Positions 26,261-35,702 of a stretch of DNA of 64,000 nucleotides are shown here, in pieces. Position numbers and translations under genes: made by a program. How positions within the stretch are numbered: the stretch's first letter is position 1; each line of letters opens with the position of its first letter. Source of the stretch: Rhodobacter sp. 24-YEA-8 (GTDB lineage Bacteria > Pseudomonadota > Alphaproteobacteria > Rhodobacterales > Rhodobacteraceae); assembly GCF_900105075.1 (NCBI RefSeq), contig NZ_FNSK01000001.1, forward strand, positions 943,001-1,007,000, read 5' to 3'. The notes beneath the pieces were generated by a model. The model saw nothing but the letters and a program-made list of their open reading frames with translations. It searched no databases and was not told where the DNA came from.

Positions 26261-27538
26261 TCAACCCTGGCGGGCTGCCGCTACTGAGGCTTCAAGAATC
26301 CCGAGCGCTTCGGTGAAATGCGCCTCGGCGATCGTCAGCGGCGCAAGGAAGCGCACCACATTGCCGTAAACGCCACAGCTGAGCAGAATCAGCCCGCGCT
26401 TCAGCGCCTCGGCGATGATGCGTTTCACGATATCGCCATCGGGTTCGGTGGTGCCGGGTTTGCCGAATTCGGCCGCGATCATGAAACCGGGGCCGCGGAT
26501 GTCGATGATCTCGGGCGTGGTGGCGCGGATCTCTTCCAGCTTCTGCTTCAGACGCGAGCCGAGCTCGGTGGCGCGGGCATTCAGGCCCTCTTCCTCAACC
26601 ACATCAAGAACCGCATTTGCCGCCGCCACCGAAAGCGGGTTGCCGGCATAGGTGCCGCCAAGGCCGCCGGGCTGGCTTGCATCCATCAGGTCAGCGCGCC
26701 CGGTCACAGCCGAGATCGGGAAGCCGCCGCCAAGACCCTTGGCCATGGTGGTCAGGTCTGCCGCCACGCCATGTGCTTCCATCGCGAACAGCGCGCCGGT
26801 GCGACCGATGCCGGTCTGAACCTCATCGGCGATCAGCACGATGCCATGCTGGTCGCAAAGCGCACGCAGGGCTTTGATCAGATCGGTCGGCAGCGGATAG
26901 AAGCCGCCTTCGCCCTGGACAGGCTCGAAGATGATGGCGGCGACGCGCTCGGGGTCGACATCGTTTTTGAAGAGCTTGGTGATGCCGTCAAGCGTGTCTT
27001 TGGTGGTGATGCCATGGATCTCCTGCGGGCAGGGAACATGGAAGACATCGGGCATCATCGCGCCGAAGCCCTTTTTATAGGGCTCGACCTTGCCGGTCAG
27101 GGTCATGCCCATGAAGGTCCGGCCATGGAAGGCGCCGCCAAGGGCGATCACCGCATTGCGGCCGGTGGCGCGGCGCGCAATCTTGATTGCGTTTTCAACG
27201 GCTTCGGCGCCGGTGGTGACGAAGATCGTCTTCTTCTTGAAATCACCCGGGACTGCCTCGTTCAGGCGCTCGGCCAGACGGATATAGTTTTCATAGGGCA
27301 GAACCTGGTGGCAGGTATGGGTGAACCGGTCGAGCTGATCCTTGACCGCCGCGATCACTTTCGGGTGGCGGTGCCCGGTATTGACGACCGCGATCCCGGC
27401 GGCAAAGTCGATATAGCGGTTGCCCTCGATATCCCAGACTTCGGCGTTTTCGGCGCGGTCGGCATAGATCTGCGTCGACATGCCGACGCCTCTGGAAATG
27501 GCATCTTCGCGGCGTTTGGCGACTTCGGCGTTTTTCAT
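26261..27538 (-). CDS. gabT: 4-Aminobutyrate (GABA) aminotransferase
   Basis: 425 residues of class III PLP aminotransferase. The motifs are ITTGAEAVENAIKIAR (as VTTGAEAVE), GAFHGRTFMGM, FEPVQGEGGFYP, LIADEVQTGIGRTG and MAKGLGGGFPIS with the PLP lysine. The overall sequence fits GabT, which transfers the amino group of GABA to 2-oxoglutarate, giving succinic semialdehyde. No gabD is adjacent, so related omega-amino acids are possible substrates. The start at 27538 (MKNAEVAKR) follows GAGGAGCCTGCC. It is divergent from dprA across 299 bases. Confidence 0.93.
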   Translation of the reverse strand: MKNAEVAKRREDAISRGVGMSTQIYADRAENAEVWDIEGNRYIDFAAGIAVVNTGHRHPKVIAAVKDQLDRFTHTCHQVLPYENYIRLAERLNEAVPGDFKKKTIFVTTGAEAVENAIKIARRATGRNAVIALGGAFHGRTFMGMTLTGKVEPYKKGFGAMMPDVFHVPCPQEIHGITTKDTLDGITKLFKNDVDPERVAAIIFEPVQGEGGFYPLPTDLIKALRALCDQHGIVLIADEVQTGIGRTGALFAMEAHGVAADLTTMAKGLGGGFPISAVTGRADLMDASQPGGLGGTYAGNPLSVAAANAVLDVVEEEGLNARATELGSRLKQKLEEIRATTPEIIDIRGPGFMIAAEFGKPGTTEPDGDIVKRIIAEALKRGLILLSCGVYGNVVRFLAPLTIAEAHFTEALGILEASVAAARQG

Positions 27539-27620
27539 GGCAGGCTCCTCTGGGCACCGGGCGGCGCGCGCGCGGCAATGGCAGCGGCGGCTGTACGACC
27601 GTCGCTTTCTTGCGCGCATT

Positions 27621-27700
27621 CGACCAGATCGCCGGGCGCGGATCAATGAAAGCCATGAGGCCAGATCGGCGCATTCCTTCGCGCCAGTATGACCAGATCG
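27621..27700. promoter_or_regulatory. Three direct repeats of CCAGATCG in the gabT-dprA spacer
   Basis: GACCAGATCG (27622-27631), GGCCAGATCG (27659-27668) and GACCAGATCG (27691-27700) recur at 37- and 32-base intervals in the 299-base divergent spacer. They could be binding sites for a regulator of gabT or dprA; chance is possible because GATC-rich words are common here. Nothing else is recognised in the spacer. Confidence 0.35.
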
Positions 27701-27837
27701 GGGAGGGCGCCCATGATTGCAGCGAATTTTACGGGTTCTCTGCGAAAACGCCGGAAATTCGCGCTGGCGGGCGAAAATCTTCAGCTTTCGTTAACCAGGT
27801 GCCGCCAATCTCGGATCTGCGAATGAGGCGAGGTGAC

Positions 27838-29040
27838 ATGGCGGACGGTCAGCTTTCGAACCCCACACACCCCACCCCACCCCGTACGGAGGAGGAACGT
27901 CTTACGGTTCTTCGTCTCATTCGTTCCCGCAGGGTCGGCGCGGTCACCTTTCACCGGCTGATCCTGGAACACGGCTCCGCTGCCGCAGCACTGGCCGCTT
28001 TGCCGGCGATTGCCCGTGCGGCAGGGGTCCAGGATTATGAATGCTGTCCTGAAGGCGTTGCCAGGGCGGAACTCGCGGCCGGGCGCAGTCTCGGGGCGCG
28101 ACTGCTTTTCCATGGTGATCCGGATTACCCAGATTTGCTGGCCGCGACCGATGACGCGCCGCCCGTCCTGTGGATGCAGGGCAATGCCACCCTGTTGCGG
28201 CGGCCACTTGTCGCGATCATCGGCGCGCGCAATGCGTCTTCTCTTGGTGTCCGCATGGCGCGCAGGCTGGCCAGGGATCTTGGCGAGGCGGGGTTCTGCA
28301 CCGTATCGGGCCTTGCGCGCGGCATTGATGCCGAGGTGCATCTCGCAACGCTTGCGACCGGCACCATCGCTGTGCAGGCCGGCGGTGTCGAGGTGATCTA
28401 CCCGCAGGAGAATGCCGGTCTCGCGGCGGATATCGCCCGCCAGGGGCTGCGGATCTCGGAACAGCCGCCGGGGCTTCAGCCGCATGCACGGCATTTCCCG
28501 CTCAGAAACCGCATCGTGGCAGGGATGGCCCGGGCGGTGCTGGTGGTCGAGGCGGCGGCGCGGTCCGGCTCACTGATCACGGCCCGGATCGCGCTGGATC
28601 TCGGGCGCGAGGTTCTGGCGGTGCCCGGCCACCCGTTTGATGCGCGCTCGGGTGGCTGCAATCATCTGATCCGGGATGGTGCGGCTTTGTTGCGGGATGC
28701 GGGGGATGTGTTCGAGGCGCTTGGAACCGGCCCCAATATGCCGGACCTGACCCGACACCCGGCAAGGCCTCTGACGGGGACGGCTGCGACAAAGCTGCCC
28801 GAACGTGATCCGAAGATTGGGGCGCCCGGGCCCGAAAAACCGGCTCGTCCCACCGTTCTGAGCGAGACCGTCCGGCTGCATGGCATGATCCTGGACCGAC
28901 TTGGCCCCAGCCCTCTGGCCGAAGACCAGCTGATGCGTGATCTTTCGCTGTCCAGCGCGGCGCTGGTGCCGGAATTGCTGACACTCGAGTTGCAGGGGCG
29001 GATCCAGCGGCAGCCCGGCGGGCTTTTGTCGCGACGCTGA
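27838..29040 (+). CDS. dprA: DNA-processing protein DprA
   Basis: About 400 residues. The central Rossmann-like domain has VAIIGARNASSLG, TVSGLARGIDAEVH, QAGGVEVIYPQEN and SEQPPGLQP, all DprA hallmarks. A C-terminal winged-helix domain (LSSAALVPELLTLELQGRI) is present. DprA loads RecA on incoming single strands during transformation; it is also widespread in species not known to be competent. The start at 27838 follows GCGAGGTGAC; an ATG at 27823 is an alternative. TopA follows after 123 bases, a common dprA-topA order. Confidence 0.95.
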   Translation: MADGQLSNPTHPTPPRTEEERLTVLRLIRSRRVGAVTFHRLILEHGSAAAALAALPAIARAAGVQDYECCPEGVARAELAAGRSLGARLLFHGDPDYPDLLAATDDAPPVLWMQGNATLLRRPLVAIIGARNASSLGVRMARRLARDLGEAGFCTVSGLARGIDAEVHLATLATGTIAVQAGGVEVIYPQENAGLAADIARQGLRISEQPPGLQPHARHFPLRNRIVAGMARAVLVVEAAARSGSLITARIALDLGREVLAVPGHPFDARSGGCNHLIRDGAALLRDAGDVFEALGTGPNMPDLTRHPARPLTGTAATKLPERDPKIGAPGPEKPARPTVLSETVRLHGMILDRLGPSPLAEDQLMRDLSLSSAALVPELLTLELQGRIQRQPGGLLSRR

Positions 29041-29071
29041 AGTGATGCAACAGTCCGGGACCCGCCAGGCG

Positions 29072-29095
29072 ATTGTCAGCGTCACAGTTGACAAT
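29072..29095. promoter_or_regulatory. Inverted repeat and -35-like box upstream of topA
   Basis: ATTGTCA (29072-29078) and TGACAAT (29089-29095) are perfect seven-base arms around a ten-base spacer. A TTGACA hexamer (29088-29093) overlaps the right arm and could be a -35 box; the matching -10 (ACATCT at 29111) is weak. Candidate operator/promoter for topA. Confidence 0.45.
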
Positions 29096-29163
29096 TGCCC
29101 CTGTTACACCACATCTGGGACCGCCCATATTGCCTGTGTAGAATACGTTCCGGAAAGGGATTC

Positions 29164-31908
29164 ATGCCTGTCGTCGTTGTAGAATCTCCTGCCAAGGCCA
29201 AGACTATCAACAAATATCTTGGGCCGGACTATATCGTTCTCGCCTCTTATGGCCATGTTCGCGACCTGCCGCCCAAGGATGGTTCGGTTGATACCGAACA
29301 CGATTTCGCGATGAAATGGGAGGTGGCGCCCGAGAGCAAGAAGCATGTCCGTGCTATTGCCGAGGCGCTGAAAACCGATGACGCGCTGATTCTGGCCACC
29401 GACCCTGATCGTGAGGGCGAGGCGATTTCCTGGCATCTGAAAGAGGCGCTCGCCTCTTCGCTGAAAAAGGGCAAGACGGTCAGCCGGGTGACCTTTAACG
29501 CCATCACCAAAGATGCGGTGACCAAGGCGATGAAGGAACCGCGCGAGGTCGATGAGCCGCTGGTTCATGCCTATCTGGCGCGGCGCGCGCTGGATTATCT
29601 GGTCGGCTTCACCCTGTCGCCGGTGTTGTGGCGCAAGCTTCCAGGTGCGAAATCGGCGGGCCGCGTGCAATCGGTCTGTCTGCGCCTCATCGTCGAGCGC
29701 GAGATGGAGATCGAAGCTTTCAAGGCGCGCGAATACTGGACAGTCAGGGCGATCCTGACCACGCCGCGCGGCCAGGAGTTCGAGGCGTCGCTGGTCACGC
29801 TGGCTGGCGCAAAGCTGCAGAAATTCGACATTCCCACGCTGGCCGCGGCCGAGATGGCGGTGCATGCGGTGACCTCGCGCCAGTTCACCGTGGCGGGCGT
29901 CGAGAGCAAACCCGCGAGCCGCAATCCCTGGCCGCCCTTCATGACCTCAACCCTGCAGCAAGAGGCCAGCCGCAAATTCGGCATGGGGGCGAAGCAATGT
30001 ATGAACGCGGCGCAGCGCCTCTACGAGGCAGGCTATATCACCTATATGCGGACCGACGGCATCGATATGGCGCCCGAGGCGGTGATGGCGACGCGCTCCG
30101 AGATCGGCCGGCGGTTCGGTGACGCTTATGTCCCGAAAAGCCCGCGCATGTATAAGAACAAGGCGAAAAATGCCCAGGAGGCGCATGAATGTATCCGCCC
30201 GACCGATATGTCGGTGGATCCGTCAAAGCTGCGCGTCGAGGAGGACCAGCGCCGCCTCTATGACCTGATCTGGAAACGCACCATCGCGAGCCAGATGGAA
30301 GCCGCCCGGATGGAGCGGACCGTGGTCGAAATCACCTCGCCCGATGGTCAGGTCGGTCTGCGCGCCAATGGTCAGGTCGTGTTGTTCGACGGCTTCCTCA
30401 AGGTCTATGACCAGGGCCGTGACGAGGAAGAAGATGATGAGGGTCGCCTGCCGCAGATCATGCAGGGCGAGGCGGTAAAACCGGCCTCCGGGGCGCTGAA
30501 AGAGGCGTTTTCCAAAGCAGCCGCGCGGGCTGCGGGCGATAAGGAAGAGCGCATCGCTTCGGCCGTGCTGGGCGAGGGCGGCGCGGTTCTGGCCTCGCAA
30601 AGCTTCACCCAGCCACCCGCCCGCTATACCGAGGCGACGCTGGTCAAGCGGATGGAGGAACTCGGGATCGGGCGCCCCTCGACCTATGCCTCGATCCTGA
30701 CGACGATTGTCGATCGCGAATATGTCCGCAAGGACAAGAACCGGCTGATCCCCGAAGATAAGGGGCGGCTGGTGACGGCCTTCCTGTCGAATTTCTTCCA
30801 CCGCTATGTCGAATATGATTTCACCGCCGCGCTGGAAGGCGAGCTGGATGATGTCTCGGCGGGCGAGCGGGATTACAAGGATGTGCTGGCACGGTTCTGG
30901 CGTGATTTCTCGGCCGCGGTGGCGGAAACGGCAGATCTCCGGATCGGCGAGGTTCTGGATAAGCTTGATGAATTCCTTGCGCCGCATCTTTATCCGCCCC
31001 GCGCAGACGGATCTGATCCGCGTATCTGCCCGACCTGCGGCACAGGCCGTCTGCATCTGAAAACCGCGCGTTCGGGCGGGGCCTTTATCGGCTGCGGCAA
31101 TTATCCGGAATGCCGTTACACGCGGCCCATCGCCGGCGATGCGGAATCGGCGGCCTCGGATGGGCGGATCCTCGGTCAGGATGATCAGGGCAACGAGATC
31201 TCCCTGCGGGCAGGGCGCTTCGGCCCCTATGTCCAGCGCGGTGAAGCGACCGAGGCGCAGCCGAAGCCTGACCGTTCCAGCCTGCCCAAGGGCTGGACCC
31301 CGGACACACTGACGCTGGAACGCGCGTTGCAGCTTCTGTCGCTGCCGCGCCAGATCGGGGCGCATCCGGAAGATGGCGAGGCGGTGGAAACCAATCTCGG
31401 CCGGTTCGGACCCTATGTGAAACATGGCAAGACCTATGCCAATCTCGCCGATGCGGAAGAGGTGTTCAGCCTTGGCATGAACCGCGCGGTGGAACTGCTG
31501 GCGCAGAAGAAACTGCGCGGGCCGGGCGCGCGCGGTGCTGCGGCGCAGCCGCTGAAATCGCTGGGTGAGCATCCTGATGGCGGCGAGATCCAGGTGATGC
31601 CCGGGCGCTATGGGCCTTATATCAAATGGGAAAAGGTCAATGCGACACTGCCCAAAGACATCGCACCCGAGGCGGTGACGCTGGAAGAGGCGCTTGCTCT
31701 GGTGGCTGAGAAGGCCGCGAAATCTCCGGCGAAGAAGGCGAAAAAGGCCCCCGCCAAGGCGGCAACGGCCAAACCTGCGGCAAAGAAAGCGCCCGCGAAA
31801 AAGGCTCCGGCAAAGAAAGCTGCGGCTGAGGGAGTGGCGGCACCTGCGGTTAAGAAAACCGCTGCGAAAAAGCCAGCTGTGAAGAAGGCGGCTGCGTCAG
31901 AGGCCTGA
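29164..31908 (+). CDS. topA: DNA topoisomerase I
   Basis: 914 residues of type IA topoisomerase. The TOPRIM domain starts VVVESPAKAKTINKYL and includes DPDREGEAISWHL. The active-site tyrosine is Tyr294 in YITYMRTDG. One four-cysteine zinc ribbon (CPTCG...CGNYPEC) and further topoisomerase C-terminal repeats (GRFGPYV, GRYGPYI) follow. The last 90 residues are a Lys/Ala/Pro tail with repeats of the KKAPAK type, resembling histone H1. It relaxes negative supercoils. The start at 29164 follows CCGGAAAGGGATTC. Confidence 0.97.
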   Translation: MPVVVVESPAKAKTINKYLGPDYIVLASYGHVRDLPPKDGSVDTEHDFAMKWEVAPESKKHVRAIAEALKTDDALILATDPDREGEAISWHLKEALASSLKKGKTVSRVTFNAITKDAVTKAMKEPREVDEPLVHAYLARRALDYLVGFTLSPVLWRKLPGAKSAGRVQSVCLRLIVEREMEIEAFKAREYWTVRAILTTPRGQEFEASLVTLAGAKLQKFDIPTLAAAEMAVHAVTSRQFTVAGVESKPASRNPWPPFMTSTLQQEASRKFGMGAKQCMNAAQRLYEAGYITYMRTDGIDMAPEAVMATRSEIGRRFGDAYVPKSPRMYKNKAKNAQEAHECIRPTDMSVDPSKLRVEEDQRRLYDLIWKRTIASQMEAARMERTVVEITSPDGQVGLRANGQVVLFDGFLKVYDQGRDEEEDDEGRLPQIMQGEAVKPASGALKEAFSKAAARAAGDKEERIASAVLGEGGAVLASQSFTQPPARYTEATLVKRMEELGIGRPSTYASILTTIVDREYVRKDKNRLIPEDKGRLVTAFLSNFFHRYVEYDFTAALEGELDDVSAGERDYKDVLARFWRDFSAAVAETADLRIGEVLDKLDEFLAPHLYPPRADGSDPRICPTCGTGRLHLKTARSGGAFIGCGNYPECRYTRPIAGDAESAASDGRILGQDDQGNEISLRAGRFGPYVQRGEATEAQPKPDRSSLPKGWTPDTLTLERALQLLSLPRQIGAHPEDGEAVETNLGRFGPYVKHGKTYANLADAEEVFSLGMNRAVELLAQKKLRGPGARGAAAQPLKSLGEHPDGGEIQVMPGRYGPYIKWEKVNATLPKDIAPEAVTLEEALALVAEKAAKSPAKKAKKAPAKAATAKPAAKKAPAKKAPAKKAAAEGVAAPAVKKTAAKKPAVKKAAASEA

Positions 31909-31952
31909 CCGGCTCTCTGTGCGGTTCCCGGCCCGACTGGCCGATCAAAACG

Positions 31953-31980
31953 GGCGGGGGATTTCCTCCGCCTTTTTCTT
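31953..31980 (+). terminator. topA terminator
   Basis: GGCGGGGG-ATTT-CCTCCGCC (eight pairs with one wobble) is followed by TTTTTCTT, 45 bases after the topA stop. Confidence 0.85.
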
Positions 31981-32027
31981 TGCGTGATCGGGTGGCAGGA
32001 GGCGGGGAGGAAACCGGAGGTCCAAAG

Positions 32028-32057
32028 AAAAAGGGCGGCCCGCAAGGCCGCCCTTTT
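32028..32057 (-). terminator. tkt terminator
   Basis: On the minus strand GGGCGGCC-TTGCG-GGCCGCCC is followed by TTTTTCTTT. The plus strand also has a short T4 after the stem, so it may work in both directions between convergent topA and tkt. Confidence 0.85.
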
Positions 32058-32076
32058 GTCATTCTGTCCGCGCCGC

Positions 32077-34092
32077 TCAGAGCAGCGCTTTGACCTTTGC
32101 CACAGTGGCTTCGGCGGTGATGCCGAATTCTTTGTAAAGACGGTCATAGGGGGCCGAGGCGCCGAAGGAGGACATGCCGACGAAATCGGCCTTAGCTTCC
32201 TTGCCGCGCTCGCCCAGCAGCCAGCGATCCCAGCCCTGACGCACACCGGCCTCGATGCCGACGCGCACCGGACCTGCCGGCAGCACCTTTTTGCGCCAGG
32301 CTTCGTCCTGCTGCGCGAAAAGCTCCATCGAGGGCAGCGAGACCACGCGGGTGCCGATGCCTTCGGCCTGCAACAGGTCACGGGCCTTCATCGCAATCTC
32401 GACCTCGGAGCCGGTGGCGATCAGGATCGCCTGACGCTTGCCCTCGGCTTCGGCCAGAATATAGCCGCCTTTGGCGGTCATGTTCTGGTTGGTATGGGTC
32501 TTGCGCACGGCGACCAGGTTCTGCCGCGACAGCGCCATGACCGAAGGCGTGGTTTTCTGGGTGAACGCGATTTCCCAGGCTTCGGCCACTTCGGTCAGAT
32601 CGGCCGGGCGGAATACCAGCGTGTTCGGGGTCGAGCGCGAGATCGCCAGATGCTCGACCGGCTGGTGGGTCGGGCCATCTTCGCCAAGGCCGATCGAGTC
32701 ATGGGTCATGACATAAACGACCGGAAGACCCATCAGCGCCGACAGGCGCATCGCGGGGCGGGCATAGTCGGTGAAGGCCATGAAAGTGCCCGAATAGGGC
32801 CGGACGCCGCCATGCAGCGCCATGCCGTTCATCGCCGAGGACATGCCGTGCTCGCGGATGCCCCAATACATGTAACGGCCCTTGCGGCTGTCGACGTCAA
32901 AGGCGCCCAGATCGGCGGTTTTGGTATTGTTCGAACCGGTCAGGTCAGCCGAACCGCCGAAGGTCTCGGTCAGGATCGGGTTGATGACGTTCAGAACCTG
33001 CTCCGACGCCGAACGGGTCGCGAGTTTCGGCTGGGTCTCTGCGGCCTGTTTCTTAAGCGCACGGATGGCGCCTGCGAGTTTCGCCGGGACATCCAGCGCG
33101 AAGCTGCGCTCGAATTCGGCTTTTTTGCCGGTGGGAAGGGCCGCGAGACGGGTTTCCCATTCTGCGCGGGCGCTCGCACCCGGCTTGCCCAGCGATTCCC
33201 ACCAGGTCTTGATCTCTGCCGGGATGGTGAAGGGAGCAGCGGTCCAGCCGTAAGCGGCTTTTGCGGCTTCGAGCTGCGCCTTGTCGGTCAGCGCACCATG
33301 GCCTTTCGACGTGTCCTGCGCGGCATGACCAAGCGCGATATGGGTCTTGCAGTCGATCAGCGCCGGGCGCGGGCTGGCCTTGGCTGCGGTAATCGCGCGG
33401 TCGATATCTTCCGGGTCATGGCCGTCGCAATGGAACACATCCCAGCCCGAAGCGGCAAAGCGCGCGCGCTGGTCGGTCACGTCCGAAAGCGACACTTTGC
33501 CGTCGATGGTGATGTCGTTATTGTCCCAGAGCACGATCAGGCGCGACAGCTTCTGGCGGCCGGCAATGCCGATGGCCTCCTGGCTGACACCTTCCATCAG
33601 GCAGCCGTCACCGGCGATGACATAGGTGTAATGGTCCTGGATTTTCGCGCCGTATTTGGCACGCAGGTGTTCCTCGGCCATGGCGAAGCCGACGGAATTC
33701 GCGATGCCCTGACCCAGCGGGCCGGTGGTGGTTTCGACGCCCGAGACATGGCCATATTCCGGGTGACCGGCGGTGATGGCGCCCCATTGGCGGAAGTTCT
33801 TGATCTGATCCAGCGTCACATCGGCATAGCCGGTGAGGTAGAGCAGCGAATAGATCAGCATCGAGCCGTGTCCGGCCGACAGGATAAAACGGTCGCGGTC
33901 GGCCCAGCGGGGCGCGGTCGGATCGAATTTCAGATGCTTTGAGAAGAGCACCGTTGCGACATCGGCCATGCCGATCGGCATGCCGGAATGGCCTGAATTG
34001 GCGGCTGCCACCGCGTCGAGCGTCAGCGTGCGGATGGCGGCGGCGCGCATCCAGTGATCGGGGTGACGGGCGCGAAGGGCTGCGATGTCCAC
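32077..34092 (-). CDS. tkt: Transketolase
   Basis: 671 residues, full length for TktA. It shows the thiamine-diphosphate motif [13 protein letters not shown]...[11 protein letters not shown], the pyrimidine-domain [39 protein letters not shown] and a C-terminal domain with [10 protein letters not shown]. It moves two-carbon units in the pentose phosphate and Calvin cycles. No cbb genes are adjacent, so this is likely the housekeeping copy. The start [21 protein letters not shown] is typical. It is divergent from the coiled-coil/zapA pair. Confidence 0.98.
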   Translation of the reverse strand: MDIAALRARHPDHWMRAAAIRTLTLDAVAAANSGHSGMPIGMADVATVLFSKHLKFDPTAPRWADRDRFILSAGHGSMLIYSLLYLTGYADVTLDQIKNFRQWGAITAGHPEYGHVSGVETTTGPLGQGIANSVGFAMAEEHLRAKYGAKIQDHYTYVIAGDGCLMEGVSQEAIGIAGRQKLSRLIVLWDNNDITIDGKVSLSDVTDQRARFAASGWDVFHCDGHDPEDIDRAITAAKASPRPALIDCKTHIALGHAAQDTSKGHGALTDKAQLEAAKAAYGWTAAPFTIPAEIKTWWESLGKPGASARAEWETRLAALPTGKKAEFERSFALDVPAKLAGAIRALKKQAAETQPKLATRSASEQVLNVINPILTETFGGSADLTGSNNTKTADLGAFDVDSRKGRYMYWGIREHGMSSAMNGMALHGGVRPYSGTFMAFTDYARPAMRLSALMGLPVVYVMTHDSIGLGEDGPTHQPVEHLAISRSTPNTLVFRPADLTEVAEAWEIAFTQKTTPSVMALSRQNLVAVRKTHTNQNMTAKGGYILAEAEGKRQAILIATGSEVEIAMKARDLLQAEGIGTRVVSLPSMELFAQQDEAWRKKVLPAGPVRVGIEAGVRQGWDRWLLGERGKEAKADFVGMSSFGASAPYDRLYKEFGITAEATVAKVKALL

Positions 34093-34315
34093 TTGGGTGA
34101 TCCTCTGCGATGATAGCGGAAACAGGAAGCGGCATAGTCCCGCCCAGGCCCAAGATCAAGCGGCGAGGCAGCTCTGATGGCAAGCCGCTGGCCGGAAAGG
34201 GGAAATAAGCGCGGCGATGCGGCGCCCAAAACGCGCTAAACTGAGGTGAAGGGGTTTCGCCTGCGATTCGTGCAGGCTATCCTTGCAGCAAGACCAAAAG
34301 CCGGTGAGGGCGGGT

Positions 34316-34957
34316 ATGCAGGAAATTGTCGAGTTCGAGCGTCGTATTTCATCGGCCTTGCGGCGGATAGAGGCCGGGTTTTCCGCCATCGACGCCGCGC
34401 GGGCAAACGGGGCGGAGCAGCTGGCGCTGGCCGAAGAACGGGCCAGAGAGGCCGAAGCGGCGCGGCTCCGGGCTGAAATGGCGCGTGATGCCCAGACGGC
34501 GCGGGCCGCCGGGGCGGTCGAGGCTGCGGAACGCGCGGGGCGTCAGGCCGCGGATGAGATTCGCGCCGCCAGAGCCGAGGCGCGGGCCGAGTTCGAGGCC
34601 CTGGGCGGGCGCGAGGAGCCCACCCTTGTCAGAATGCGCGAACGCCTCGCCGAGGCGCGTGAACGCGAGGCTGCGCTCAGGGCCGCTTATGAAGAGCAAC
34701 TGGCCGCGCTTACCGAACAGCTTGATGCCCAGGGGCTGGAGCTGGCGCGGATGACGCGCAGCGCGGCGACGCTGCGCGAGGAACTGCGCCGGATCACCGA
34801 AGCCTCGGCAGCGGGGCTGGTGGATGCGGCAGCGGTGAACCGGGCGATGCTGACGGAGCTTGATGCGCTGCGGGCGAGCCGGCTGGCCGAGATGGCCGAG
34901 CTTGACGGGATCGCCACCGCATTGAGCATGCAGATCGGGGAGGCGGAACATGCCTGA
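34316..34957 (+). CDS. Coiled-coil protein upstream of zapA (ZauP-like candidate)
   Basis: 213 residues, almost entirely helical and rich in Ala, Glu and Arg, with heptad-like spacing from about residue 10 to 170. No catalytic motif is present. It ends with TGA inside the zapA start (eight-base overlap), so translation is coupled. In Caulobacter the gene directly upstream of zapA encodes ZauP, a coiled-coil partner of ZapA at the Z-ring; position and composition match, but coiled coils are easy to mistake. The start at 34316 follows GTGAGGGCGGGT. Confidence 0.65.
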   Translation: MQEIVEFERRISSALRRIEAGFSAIDAARANGAEQLALAEERAREAEAARLRAEMARDAQTARAAGAVEAAERAGRQAADEIRAARAEARAEFEALGGREEPTLVRMRERLAEAREREAALRAAYEEQLAALTEQLDAQGLELARMTRSAATLREELRRITEASAAGLVDAAAVNRAMLTELDALRASRLAEMAELDGIATALSMQIGEAEHA

Positions 34958-35702
34958 TATCGAGGTGATGATCGGCGGGCGCGGTTTTATGGTGTCCTGC
35001 CAGCCGGGAGAGGAACATTTCCTGCGCTCGGCTGCGGCGCAGCTGGATGTCGAGGCGCAGCCACTGGTGGCGTCGATGGGACGGCTGCCGGAAACGAAGA
35101 TGTTGCTGATGGCGGGGCTGATGCTCGCTGACCGGACGGCGGCGCAGGAAGAGGAAATGCGCGAGCTGCGGGCGAAGCTTTCGATGCTGGAGGACCGGCC
35201 GGAGCCGGAGGCCAAACGTATCGAGGTGCCGGTGATCCCGCCACAGGTGCCGCTGACCTTCGCCGAACTTGCCGCCCGGGCCGAAGCCCTGGCCGAGCGG
35301 GTCGGTGAGAAAGCCACAGAGGCGCAGCGCAGCGCCGTGGCCGAGATAGGGCAGGGCACCCTGAAAAAGGCACCGGCCAAATCGGGCGCGATCCTGCAGG
35401 CAGAGGATGCGAAGCCCGAAGGCGATCTGGTCAGCGCTGCGGGGCGCGGTCCCAACCTGTCGCCTGTGCCGGACTATGACCCGGAAGGCGACCTGCCGAA
35501 CGTCTTTGCCCGGCCGGATACCGATCCGGAAGAGCCGGCGCCCGGTGACCAGTCAGACCCTGCAGATGCCCCCCCCGGAGGACGGAAGAATGAGAAACGG
35601 ATCTGTCGCAGCTGCGGCTCTTTTTGCCACGACCCTGATCGCCACTATGGCCCAGGCCGAGGCGCAGGACAGCACGTTCCAGACCACCCGCTACCTGTGT
35701 GA
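34950..35702 (+). CDS. zapA: Cell division protein ZapA (C-terminal frame suspect)
   Basis: The first 90 residues are ZapA: MPDIEVMIGGRGFMVSC, GEEHFLRSAAAQLD and a helix with KMLLMAGLMLAD and a coiled coil to about 90. ZapA bundles FtsZ filaments at midcell. A long acidic, Pro-rich tail follows. As read, the frame runs 113 bases into mliC and ends in an odd Cys/His-rich stretch. A C8 tract at 35569-35576 is the likely cause: one more C would end the protein at 35593 as ATGA overlapping the mliC start (214 residues). The protein overlaps its upstream coiled-coil gene by eight bases. Confidence 0.85.
   Translation: MPDIEVMIGGRGFMVSCQPGEEHFLRSAAAQLDVEAQPLVASMGRLPETKMLLMAGLMLADRTAAQEEEMRELRAKLSMLEDRPEPEAKRIEVPVIPPQVPLTFAELAARAEALAERVGEKATEAQRSAVAEIGQGTLKKAPAKSGAILQAEDAKPEGDLVSAAGRGPNLSPVPDYDPEGDLPNVFARPDTDPEEPAPGDQSDPADAPPGGRKNEKRICRSCGSFCHDPDRHYGPGRGAGQHVPDHPLPV

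Noticed and set aside
26318..27649. 443-codon antisense frame over gabT
   Set aside because: Gly/His/Arg-rich shadow translation opposite an intact aminotransferase.
27838..29040. dprA as evidence of a competence island
   Set aside because: dprA next to topA is common in non-competent bacteria, and no com genes are in the window.
31984..33942. 652-codon antisense frame over tkt
   Set aside because: It mirrors the third-position GC bias of transketolase and has no family features.
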